Of a stretch of DNA of 64,000 nt, positions 31,501 to 41,272 are shown piece after piece. The notes beneath the pieces were generated by a model. It was not told the DNA's origin. It made no database searches and saw only the letters and a program-made list of their open reading frames with translations. Both the position numbers and the translations under genes were made by a program. The DNA is from Pyrus communis (lineage: Eukaryota; Streptophyta; Magnoliopsida; Rosales; Rosaceae): positions 12,679,375 through 12,743,374 of the forward strand of contig NC_084805.1 in NCBI RefSeq assembly GCF_963583255.1. Reading direction: 5' to 3'. Position 1 is the stretch's first letter; each line of letters opens with the position of its first letter.

Positions 31501-33136
31501 CAAACTCAGAGCAAAAGTGGGATTATAAAAAAGAAAGCTTTGTTGGCTACTATTCAGGAGTCTGAGTATACTGATTTGTCTAACAGTGAACCAACTTCAT
31601 ATAAAACTGCAATGAAGGATCCCACTTGGTTTAAAGCTATGCAAGAAGAGGTCAGTGCTTTAAATAAACAAGGTACCTGGAGTCTGGTGATGTTGCCTTC
31701 TACAAAGAACCTAGTGGGATGTAAGTGGATATTCAAGATTAAGAGGCATTTTGATAGCACTATTGCTTGTCATAAAGCTCGCCTAGTAGCTAAAGGGTTT
31801 AGTCAATAACCTGGAATTGACTACGGGGAAACCTTTAGTCCTATGGTTAAACCCACAACTGTTAGGCTTGTATTAGCTTTTACAGCTCAGTTCAGTTGGT
31901 CCCTTAGGCAACTCGATGTAAAAAAAAAATCCCATTTTACATGGCATTTTGGAAGAAGAAGTGTATATGGCTCAGCTTCTGGGGTTTGCAGATGTTAATT
32001 ACCTTCACTTAGTTTGTAAGCTACACAAGTCTCTATATGGACTTAAGCAACCTCCTCGAGCTTGGAATGATAGATTTACAAAGTTCTTGCCTCACTTGGG
32101 TTTTCGAAATACCTATTCCAATTCCTCCTTGTTTGTCAAGAAGGTTGACTCTGGTATTGTCATTATATTGCTTTATGTGGATGACATTATCATCACAGGA
32201 AGTGCAGTTGTAGCTATACAACAAGTTATTGATGCATTAATAGTTGAGTTTGACATCAAGGATTTAGGGGACTTGCATTTCTTTCTAGGCATTCAAATCT
32301 CAAAAACTGCAACTGGTTTACGTTTGTCTCAATCCAAATATATTTTAGATCTTCTCACGAAGACTGAGATGGTTGATTCCAAACCTTGTGACACTCTTTG
32401 TTTGCCCTACATCAGGCTTCTCAAAGATGATGGTGATCCCTATAACAATCCTACCTTGTATAGGAGTGTGGTTGGTGCTTTGCAGTATCTAACTTTTACA
32501 AGGCCTGGTATAGCCTTTTTTGTCCATCAAGTGTGTCAGTTCATGCAAACTCCTATAGCTTCCCATTTCACTCTTGTCAAACGTATCCTGAGTTATTTAA
32601 AGGGTACCCTTCATCATGGCATCTATTATTCCAAGGGATCACTGCAATTAAAAGCCTTCAGTGATGCGGATTGGGCAGGAAACCCTAATGATTGAAGGTC
32701 TACTACTGCCTCGGCTGTGTTTTTAGGGAACAATCCTATTTCTTGGTCTTCCAAGAAGCAGTTAACAGTTTCCCGATCCTCCACAGAGGCTAAATATCGA
32801 GCCCTGTCATCCACTTCTACTGAAATAGACTGGATTAAGCAACTATTAGCATTTATGTAGGTTCATTTACCCTTACCACCTGTTTTATTTTGTGATAATT
32901 TGTCAGCAATTGCTTTAGCTTTTAATCTTGTTTAACATCAACACACTAAGCACATTGAGGTTGACGTTCATTTTGTGTGTGAAAGAGTTGCTTAGAAACA
33001 ACTATCTGTCTAGTTCGTGTCCTCTAAAAAGCAGTTTGCTGATATTTTGACCAAAGGCTTAAGTTCTCCTTTGTTTCATACTCATTGTAACAATCTCATG
33101 CTCCGTGCATCGAAGCATGAGTTTGCAGGGGGATGA
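28566..33136 (+). pseudogene. Copia gag-pol, multiply broken
   Basis: Gag 28566-29147 starts at ATG and contains a 60-bp insertion near 28775-28838 with a T11 run; a frame change follows at about 29147. Gag end / zinc finger zone 29209-29755 is worn. The protease site at 29861 reads TNFGATNH where the family has TDSGATNH, so the catalytic Asp is lost. GAG-pre-integrase at 30050-30260, integrase core 30470-30800 with the second catalytic Asp replaced (RYGGGEY for DGGGEY), RT 31600-32330 with YVDD kept at about 32177, RNase H 32650-33060. At least five frame changes or stops separate the blocks. The terminal TGA is formed by the first three bases of the 3' LTR. Confidence 0.88.
33125..33133 (+). 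other. Polypurine tract of the copia element
   Basis: GCAGGGGGA lies immediately before the 3' LTR and overlaps the last pol codons. Confidence 0.75.
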
Positions 33137-33351
33137 TAAAGTATAAAACTTGATGTACAAGATGTTGCCACTTGTAATTAGATTAGAAGATCTGTTAGTT
33201 GAGACAGTTAGCCTTGTGGTTATAGGAGTGTAAATATCTCAAGCTTGTATTATTTAGATATTTAAGAAATATAAACAAGATTCTTCTTCTCTCTCTCTCT
33301 AAGTTTGCTGCATTCTTCTTCCTGGCTGTGTAAGATTAATCTTGATTAACA
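33134..33351 (+). repeat. 3' LTR of the copia element
   Basis: 218 bp, TGATAAAGTATAAAACTTGA to CTTGATTAACA. Followed by the AAAGC target copy at 33352-33356. Confidence 0.9.
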
Positions 33352-33479
33352 AAAGCCACTATACTTTCCAATTTCTGACTGAACCAAAGAGGCATTCTTA
33401 GGCTTGTTTTCCGGTAAGTGGAGGGCGACGGCCACCCCTCTCCTCTATGTAGCTTTGTCACTGATTCTTCTTCACTTGT

Positions 33480-33590
33480 AAGTGAGAGGTCTAAAGGCGA
33501 ATTTAGACCATATTATTACAACCCTATTGTGAGACTTAACCCACTCCCCCCGCTCCCTTAGTGCATATAATATCATTTGCTCAGAAAAGA
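33480..33590 (+). repeat. Short dispersed repeat (second SINE-like type)
   Basis: AGTGAGAGGTCTAAAGGCGA... and TTAGTGCATATAATATCATT resemble 59140-59230 (TTAGTGCAAATAATATCAAT followed by an A-run). Looks like the 3' half of a poly(A)-tailed short element. Confidence 0.4.
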
Positions 33591-33794
33591 AGATTGCAAG
33601 GTTCAAATGTTGAGTGTCAAAATTTGGAAGCAATATATATCAATTGGACACTGTACAACAATACATAATAGGCTAAGCTTACACATCCCACACTTGCAAG
33701 CTGGCAGAAAATACAAAAGCCTAAGTACAATAACATTTGTTGGAGCACTTGATTATGTTTAATTATTTTTCTTACTCCATATTATTCTTTTCGT

Positions 33795-33861
33795 GTTAGT
33801 CAAACTTAAAACCCGATGGACATTGTGCATGCCACAAAGCCACTATGCTACAAAAGACTGA
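33795..33861 (-). repeat. SINE-like head fragment (copy 7)
   Basis: ACATTGTGCATGCCACAAAG, CCACTATGCTAC and closing AAGACTGAC correspond to the tRNA-like head of the hairpin SINE family. The hairpin part is missing. Confidence 0.45.
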
Positions 33862-33999
33862 CAACTTTGTTTCTATGGTCTAAAGAAAAGCTTTAAAAAA
33901 ATAAAACTTTGAAAAATAAAAAACCAAAAACACATTCAAGGGAGAAAATTGAATAGGTTAGAAGTAGCTCCACTCTTCAACCCAAGTGGACAGTGGAAA

Positions 34000-34160
34000 C
34001 TTTAAGTTTACACAACGTTGGATTTTGATGGAAAACTCAAAACATGCATGGATGAAACTTCACACATGTAAACTTTTTCTGGAGTGTCCTTTATTTTTAG
34101 AAAGATTGAATGAATTTTAGCAGTAAAAAAATTGAAGCTAAAAGTGCTAAAAGTTTAAAA
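34000..34160 (+). repeat. Diverged duplicate of 52330-52470
   Basis: ATGGATGAAACTTCA, GGAGTGTCCTTTATTTTTA and AGCAGTAAAAAAATTGAAGC line up with 52366-52480. With the SINE remnant beyond the gypsy element (50330-50580) it forms one unit that matches the unit ending in SINE-like copy 6. Confidence 0.5.
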
Positions 34161-34165
34161 AGTAC
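34161..34165. repeat. Target-site duplication AGTAC, left of gypsy
   Basis: Same five bases at 50325-50329. Confidence 0.9.
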
Positions 34166-34855
34166 TGTAAACACAAAAATTCTGTAACGAATGAAACGAG
34201 AACATGTGTACAAAGTAGATTTATATTGATGAATTTGTAGGGTTACAATCTCTGTTTATAATTTTCCTCTGATTTAGTCTTCAAATTTGATGTAGATGTG
34301 TAGGTTGTTGATCCAAGGGTTGCGATGACTTAATCTTGGACGAATGATTGAATGATTGCTTCAAGTTTTGAGTTTGAAACAATGCGCAGATAGTCGTCAC
34401 CTCAGGTTTAGGGCTGCAACAAAGGTGATGTGATGTAGGACTTTGTTGATTCAAGGATCTTGGTGACTAAATCTTGAATCAAACGTCGTTACAAGTTTTG
34501 AGCTTGTGACAAAGTCTTGAAGGAATCGGCACAAGTGATTGTTGATTCTTCAAAGGAATGCTTTGGCTTTGGTCGAAATCTATAGGGCTTTCTTGCCTAT
34601 TTTGTGAGCAATCTTCAATCCTTGCTTGTTTTGTGAAGATGCTTTAGCTTTCTTTCCAGTTTTGGGAGCAATTTGGGTTCTTTGCCGATTTTAAGGAAAT
34701 TTCTTCCCCTTTGCCACATTTTAGGAATGCTTTTTAGCTTCCTTTGCTTGATTTGTGCCACATGTCATTGATGACTTGTCCATTTGTATTGAGTCATATA
34801 CTACATGGAGCTTTGTGATGCATCATTTGCATGCAACGAAATTTACATGTCTACA
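34166..34855 (-). repeat. 3' LTR of the gypsy element (left), internally deleted
   Basis: 690 bp; begins TGTAAACACAAAAATTCTGT and ends ACATGTCTACA on the plus strand. It lacks about 275 bp that the other LTR has around 49770-50045 (the part with TATTTATAGACTTACAAAGT), so the likely promoter portion of the 5' LTR is missing here. Confidence 0.9.
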
Positions 34856-34868
34856 AATGCCTCCACTT
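34856..34868 (-). other. Polypurine tract of the gypsy element
   Basis: On the minus strand AAGTGGAGGCATT abuts the 3' LTR. Confidence 0.6.
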
Positions 34869-34984
34869 GAAGGCGCATTGTAGGCATGTACTTGTCACAT
34901 GTAGGAAACGTGTTTTGAAGTCATGCAATGTGAATGCTCTAACTCAAGGGTCGTTGAGACTTGATCTTGAATTAGTTTGCTTCT

Positions 34985-35390
34985 TCAAGGGCCGTAGAGG
35001 CATATTTCTTGAACGAAACATTTCTTCAAGAGCCATTGAGGCGTATTTCTTGAATTGAAATGATGAATTTCGTCAAGGGCCTTTGAGGCGTATTTCTTGG
35101 ATGAAATATTTCTTCAAGGGCCGTTGAGGTTTGGTCTTGAATGAAATGAAAATTTTCTTCAAGGCCTGTAGAGGCTTAATCTTGAATTGTAATGAATTTT
35201 TTTTTTCTTCAAGGGCCGTAGAGGCTTGATCTTGAAAGAAATGAGATTTTTCTTCAAGGGTTGTAGAAGCTTGATCTTGAAATAAATGAAATTTTTTTTC
35301 TTCAAAGGCCGTAGAGGCTTGGTCTTGAAAGAAATGAGATTGTTTTTTCTTCAAAAGCCGTAGAAGCTTGATCTTGAAAGAAATTTTGGA
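34985..35390. repeat. Tandem repeat inside gypsy, unit about 45-50 bp, about eight copies
   Basis: TTCTTCAAGGGCCGTAGAGG followed by TTGATCTTGAAAGAAATGAG, with drift (GCGTATTTCTTGAAT in the first units, TTGGTCTTGAA later). Lies between the 3' LTR and the antisense gene. A minus-strand open frame across it simply translates the repeat. Confidence 0.75.
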
Positions 35391-36567
35391 AATGGATAAA
35401 TCGGCATATACTTATTGTGCATATTGATTTTCCATAATTTTGACAAAATACATTTGGTGTATTTTGAGACTGGATTTTTTCCTTGTGGTTATGGGAAAAA
35501 ATGTTTTTCCTTTCTTACGTAGGAACGTCCTTTAATTTTGGTAATGACGGTGATTTCCTTCAAAGTTTTGGAAAGATTTAATACTTGTCCTTGGGTAAGT
35601 AGGATGTGCATTTTTTTTTTCCTTTCCCCTTCCATTTTCTCGACCAAGGGGGTGTTTTCCCCTTTGGTTTGGGAAACTTGAAGGCTTGTCCTTGCTTTGG
35701 AGGATTCCCTTTTGTATTTTGGCAAGGAAAAGTACTTTCCTTTAATATTTTGGAAATTTTAAATCCCTTTCCTTAATTTTTTTTTTTCCATTTCTTTTCT
35801 TTGCTGATTTTGTTGTAAAAACAGAATGCTTTTTCCCTTAGTGCCGTGTATAGCATTGCTTTTTTTTGCTTTGGAATTTGCTTCCTTCTTGCGGCTAGAA
35901 TGTGCTTCCTTGTTTTGATTTTCCTTTTGCTATTTGGTATGTACTTCCCTATAGCATTAGGAAGCATTTGACCCTTATTTATAGGGCAATTGGGTGTGTG
36001 TTTTTTTCCACAAACTTTTCTTGTCGTACATATTGACTTTGCTTGCAGCCATGCCCTCCCCCCCCCCCCCAAAAACAATTTTTTTGCTGTTGCCGCCATG
36101 AGTTTTGTTGTTTGGAGTTTGTTGCAATGAGTCGTTTTTTACCGCATGTAGTGCCTTTTGGTCATAGTTTTCCCTCGGTGGTGACGTTGCCGTGCAGTGC
36201 AAGAAACTACTTGTGTAATTGCTATGGGGTTGCGTAGCATTTTAATTTTCTTTGCTATTGTAGTGTGCTTTGAAAGACCATCTTGTAGTTGCCTTTTTTG
36301 CCATGCTGCTCAAGCTTTGTGGCTGATTTCTTTTCGCTGTTGTGACTTTGTCATTGCCATCTTTCAACATTAACGAGGTTTGTCTGGCATGTCTTTTGCT
36401 TTAGTGAAGCAATCTTCTTCTTCTTTTTTTCTTGCCATCCTACCTTATGCTTATGTTGTCTTTTTTTCTTTTTTCTTTTCATTGTAGCCAAGGTATTTTT
36501 CAAGTGCTTTAAGAGCAATACCATCACTATTCTTACTAAGGAAGGTGACTCACAAGATAAGGGAACG
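35391..36567 (+). other. Non-coding leader zone before the antisense gene
   Basis: T-rich on the plus strand with words TTTTCCTTT and TTTGG repeated loosely; a C12 run sits near 36058-36070. It would contain the promoter of the plus-strand gene, but I see no convincing TATA box. Open frames here look spurious. Confidence 0.35.
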
Positions 36568-39525
36568 ATGTTGAAACTTTGTGGGCCATTGACTGGCCCT
36601 AAGACACTTGTTCTTCCTGCAAATGACAACTTGATGCATATCAAGTAATGGTCTTCTAAAGTATCTTGGAAGGTGACAGATTTTAGTCGACCAAATACAA
36701 AGAAGAAGGCGTGTATGTTGAGGATTCTTATCTTGAATCCTTTGCACCATGTTCGTGACAATTCACCGACTTCATTTGAGCTTCTTGGTGATCACATCCA
36801 TAACAGAGCTATGACTTGGAATGGCATCTTGTCTACTACTGCAAAGGCTATCTTTGCTGAGTTTTATTGAGAGTGGCTTGAAGATGTCTTGAGCCCATCT
36901 AAAGATGTACTTACCAATATGGGCCTTTATCACGCCGTGTATGCATCTTTGTTTAGTTATGATCGCTATCCTTTTGTCCTTTATGTGTTCTTTAAGCATT
37001 GGTGTTCAGCGACCAACAAACTTCACACATCACAAGGGGAGATGTCGATTTCATTCTGGGATCTCCACAAGATAGAAGGTTTGCTGATCCAGGGTAAGTT
37101 TTACAATGAGATTGTTCTTAGCGTGGAGGAATTTTTTCATCGCAATAGCCGATGATTACTTGCAAGTTGCCGCTACTTGTTTTGGGCATATCACAAGCTT
37201 TCCTAGGAGGCTTAGGGCAAGTCAAGCATGAAGATTTCTTCATGGATTCAATTTTGGTATTGGGATGCCATGAAGTTTTAGAAGCCTTCGAAGAAAAGTG
37301 GTTGCAACATGACCACTGAGCCAAAATGAGACTAAGACTCGTCAGGTGCCATTGGTTCAGCTAGGCGTTGTGTCCCTGCCAAGTTGAAAGCATTTGAGGA
37401 TCTTGGTGTAGCGTCAGAGCATGTGGAAGAATCTTACCTAGCCGCTTTCTTAGCTTGTTGGCTTTGTAAGTTTGTTTTCCCCAAAAATGATGTCAACTTT
37501 ATCCACCTCGGAGTCTTCAATGTGGCTAGCAAGACGGCTACAGGTGAATTTTTCAGCCTTGCTATTCTGGTCTTAGCCAATATTTATGATGGCTTAAGTG
37601 TTGTTTCGAACTCGGTGAGCATCGAAGATCATGCTGCAATACTTCTCTACCACTATGTGTATGGTTGGTTGGGTGAGTACTTTGGCACTCATTTTTCTTC
37701 CTCGACTTTAGACAAGTTGGGGCATTCTTCATCAACTTCGGCCAAGTTGGGGCCTTTGATGACAAAGTACTCTGGCGTGCTTTTTGCAAAGAGCCTTGAT
37801 GATTTATACGCGCAGGCATTGTTTAGAAGCTGTGATGGTTTGAGAATAGACCATTTAGCAAGGGTTGGCTTGATGCGACGAGGTCTCATAAATGATTTGC
37901 ACCTCTGTTTCTTAGACTTATTTTACAAGTCTTCGCTCGGGGTATGTTTGTGGCAAAGAGATCGATGTATTATTCATCCTTATAACCCTCATTGTTTCAG
38001 TAGGCAATTTGGTTTTATCCAACATCTGCCAGGGAAGCTGAAGGAAAACACATAGCCAGAATCCTTGCAAGCCGGGTATATGCATTAGGAGTCTTGTACC
38101 CATTTATGCATAAATGTTTCTATCACCCTGCTGGCCAAGAACGAGTTCAAGAGCAATCCGATGATCTGTGCCTACGTAGGTTGGTGGTCAAAGTACACCA
38201 TGAAGACTTGGGGATGGTAAGTGGCATCAATTCTTCTTGTTCACACAATGATGCGTTGAGAAAGGGTTGTTCTGTGGTTCATACACAGCTGGCACCTTTT
38301 GATTGTGCGAGTGCAGCTCATTTGTTAGATGGAGCTGCAGCTCTAGCTCCTCAACATCCATGCTTTTCTTTGCAACATTCGGATGCTTCTAAAGAGGCGG
38401 GTGACGAAGTTGACTCGCACGAAGATGAACTTGTTTTATCGTAGTGTCAACAAGTTTTTAACAAGCAACCGCTTGAAGGTGTTCAGGATGACAACGATGT
38501 CAATTTTCGTCATAAGAGGAAGAAAATGTTTAGGCCTCATCAATTTGATGGTCGTGTGTCACTTGAGAAAGATGTATGTATTTCCTATTTTTCTTGTGAT
38601 TTCTTCTTTTATGAGCTTAGCTTTTGTTTCTAACATCTTTCTTTGTCTTCTTTAGGCTGTGCCTTCTTGTTCCATTGATTTGGTGAACACGGGTGTTCAT
38701 TCTTTTACGGAGATATTATTTGGAGGTAACTTACCCACGGATGAGGAGATTAGGGATCCACATGATGCAGAGCTTGTTATGAATCCGTCAAGTTGCCCAA
38801 GTTTACCGTGTGAAGGTGTAAGTATGCAAGAACCTGTCATGCGTCCCGCACCTTTACCAGCTAGCTCCGAGATTTCTCTTAGAGTGCCAAACCTTAGTGG
38901 TAATGTGCAGCTCATCCATCATGTTAACCTTCGCGCGATTGTAAATATTAAGAGACATATTAAAAGAGGATTGCGAAGTGCCTATTGGAGGACCTTGCGT
39001 TGCTCAAGGATGACTTGTCGAAGTTTGTTTCTGCGATCGATGACCTTAACGTTGATTCCTCACTCTTGAGAGTCAAGATTGCCGAGCTTATCGCTACCTC
39101 AACTGTGTATTCTTATTTGCATGCCATTTCCTTAAAGAAGTTGAATCCAGAGGTTAGAGCTCAGCAAGTTGCGGCAATAGACTTATCAATTGCCTAAGTT
39201 CAGTCTTCTTAGCAAGCTGTTTTGGAAGGTTATTAAGCCATAGGGACTTCTTTAGCTTCTGTCCAGGAGCGTTTAGAAGCGTTGGCGTGAGAACGAAAAC
39301 AATTGGAAATTGAAGCATAATGACTTCAAGGTGTTTTCTCAGAGACTTCAAGGTGTTTTCTCAGAGCAAGAAGCTACAGTTTCTCAGCATCTTGAGGAGA
39401 TTTCACGCCTTCAGTAAGAGAAAAGCATGGTCGTGGAGTTACCCACCTTGTCTTCTACTGACGTGGAGACTTTGGAAGGCTTACTTGAAGATTGTCGTAG
39501 TTTTAGGGACATAGCTTTCAAGTAG
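36568..39525 (+). pseudogene. Antisense gene of the gypsy element: plant mobile domain (PMD) protein, broken
   Basis: Runs opposite to gag-pol. From ATG at 36568 (MLKLCGPLTGPKTLVLP) one frame continues to 38055 with several in-frame stops (36646, 36868, 37153 and nearby). It shows the mobile-domain signature: GLYHAVYASLFSYDRYPFVL, HTSQGEMSISFWDL, ESYLAAFLACWLCKFVFP, YHYVYGWLGEYF, NPHCFSRQFGF. A frame change follows, then a linker, an 82-bp GT-AG intron (38574-38655) and a Leu/Glu-rich coiled-coil-like tail ending LEGLLEDCRSFRDIAFK. Antisense extra genes with this domain are known in Tat elements; their role is unresolved, though the domain also occurs in host gene-silencing proteins. Confidence 0.8.
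38574..38655 (+). other. Intron of the antisense mobile-domain gene
   Basis: Starts GTATGTATTTCC, ends TTCTTTAG; T-rich between. Phase 0 between ...SLEKD and AVPSCSID. Splice sites on this strand show that the plus-strand frame is the genuine gene. Confidence 0.6.
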
Positions 39526-39869
39526 TGTCTTCCGTTCTTTGTACTTTAAGCCTTCTTTATTTTATTTTTTTTTGCTCATTTTGTAATACGGCTTTGTAGC
39601 CGAATTCTTCTTTTAAAGACATAAAGTATTCACATTCTTGAATTTGCTCTTTATTCTTCAAAGTATTTGTGTTTTTGTTGATGATGTGACTGTATTTTAA
39701 GTTTTGAAGTTTTAAGTTGCCTACGTACCCTCGGTTAAGGAAGGATCAAGTTATGACGTAGTTCAAAGGAATGATGGATTGCTTTTGATGGTTTTGGTGG
39801 TTTTGGTGGTGAGTTTAATGATGATTTTGGTTTTGTTTTGCCATACATATTTTATGCTCTTGCAGGCTA

Positions 39870-40160
39870 GGGGTGTTGGGTGTCGCCTTTTAAGCTCATG
39901 CGAACAAGGAGCATTGGGTGTTGCCTTTTAAGCTCGTGCCAACAAGAAGCATTGTGCCGTGTAGTTTAGGCTCATGCAAGCGAGGAGATTTGTGCCGTGT
40001 CCAGTTTAGGCTCATGTAGGCGATGAGCATTTTGTGCCATGTTGCAGTTTCAGCTCGTGCAAACAAGGAGCATTTGGTGGCGTGTTGCAATTTCAGCTCG
40101 TGTAAGCAATGAGCGTTTGTTGTCATCTTTTAGGCTCATGCAGACAATGAGCTTTGGTTT
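39870..40160. repeat. Tandem repeat inside gypsy, unit about 45 bp, about seven copies
   Basis: Core TTTTAGGCTCATGCAAGCGA then GGAGCATT.G with variants (AGCTCGTGCAAACAAGGAGC). Lies between the 3' ends of the convergent antisense gene and integrase. Confidence 0.75.
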
Positions 40161-40353
40161 AAGGGTAATAACGCCTTAAGAACCTGTTGTTGATGGGGCC
40201 GATCTTTATGCCGTCTTCCGCCATGATTAAGTAGGCGTCGTTGGTGTATACCTCTTGTATTACGTAAGGTCCATCCCTCTTTGATGTGAACTTGCTTTTT
40301 ATTTTGTGAGTTGTAATGATGGGCCTTTGTAATGCTAAGACAAGAACTCCAGT

Positions 40354-41272
40354 TTAGAAAGACCTTGGGCGGACCTTCTTGTTGAATGCCTTTGATAGTC
40401 GTACTTGATAGGATTCCAAGTGTTGTTGAGCTTCAAGCCTCCTTTTGTCGAGTGCTTCCAACTCTTGAAGTCGTAGCTTTGCATTTTCCTCTTCAGTCAA
40501 GCTTTCTTGTATAGCCATCCTTAGTAAGGGGATTTGACTGTCGAGCGGCAGAACAACTTTAATGCCATATACGAGAGGATAAGGGGTAACTTGGGTAGGA
40601 GTTCTATGTGTCATCCTATATACCTAAAGTGCTTTGCTTATTCTTTTGTGCCACTCTCTTTGTTCGGCCGATCACCTTCTTCAGGAAGTTGCACATCATT
40701 TTGTTGAATGCTTCCATAAGACCATTGGCCAAAGCATGATACATGGAAGACTTGTACTACTTGAATTTGTATTTCTCACAGAGCTCGTCCATGAGTCAGT
40801 TGGAGAACTATTTTCCATTGTCGGTGATGTTGTAGCAAGGCACACCATTCCGATGGATGATATGCTCTTTGATGAAACAGATGACAGTTTCCTTCTTGAC
40901 TTCCTTTAAGGGTACGACTTCAGCCCACTTGGAGAAATAGTCCATTGTGGCTAGGATGTAGACTTCTCTGGTAGATGATTTTGGTGTGATTGGTCTCACG
41001 ACGTCCAATCCCCATGCATCAAATGGCCATGAAACAACCATAGGGTGTAATGGCTCAGGCGGTTGATGTATGAAGCTGGTGTGGAATTGGCAGGCTTGGC
41101 ACCTTTTGGCATATTCCAGGCAAGCATTCACCATGCTTGTCTAGTAGTAGCCCATTCTTTTGAGCTAGAAATGTAGCTTTGTTTCCAGACTGATGCGTTC
41201 TGCATACGCTTGAGTGTGCTTCTTCAATAGAGCATCAGTAGAGTGTTCCTTTGTAGTAGAGGTGCTCATCAA
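40354..41272 (-). pseudogene. Gypsy integrase, broken
   Basis: Reading leftwards: worn zinc-binding part just left of the solo LTR, CQACQFHTSFIHQPPEPLHP at about 41080, the first catalytic Asp in WGLDVVRPITP, the second in ITDNGK near 40815, then after a frame change the C-terminal part with TPYPLVYGIKVVLP and a coiled LRLQELEALDKRRLEAQQHL. Catalytic residues that can be read are kept, but stops and a frame change break it. In life it would insert the cDNA. Confidence 0.85.

Larger units (their letters stand above)
28117..33351 (+). mobile_element. Ty1/copia LTR retrotransposon (Ale/Retrofit-like), complete ends, decayed genes
   Basis: Bounded by TG...CA LTRs (28117-28312 and 33134-33351) and a perfect 5-bp target duplication. 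Domain order gag, protease, integrase, RT, RNase H is the copia order. The C-terminal SKHEFAGG-type ending and short LTRs fit the Ale/Retrofit group. The two LTRs are about 94% alike by eye outside one indel of roughly 25 bp. The coding region has several stops and frame changes, so the element is non-autonomous now. Confidence 0.92.
26992..33463 (-). mobile_element. Degraded hAT element (zf-TTF/MYM type), split by a copia element
   Basis: Left terminus CAGTGGCGAAGCTAGGAATT with GAGGAGAGGGGC, and right terminus (33418-33463) reading CAGTGACAAAGCTACATAGA then GGAGAGGGGT on the other strand. The flanking 8-bp segments ATTCCTAT (26984-26991) and ATTCTTCT (33464-33471) agree at 6 of 8 positions, as expected for an old hAT target duplication. 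Without the copia insert it is only about 1.2 kb and keeps a fragment of the 5' end of a transposase gene on the minus strand. Confidence 0.7.

Noticed and set aside
35073..35354. Minus-strand frame with repeated FQDQAST peptides
   Set aside because: Translation of the tandem DNA repeat inside the gypsy element; no start or domain.
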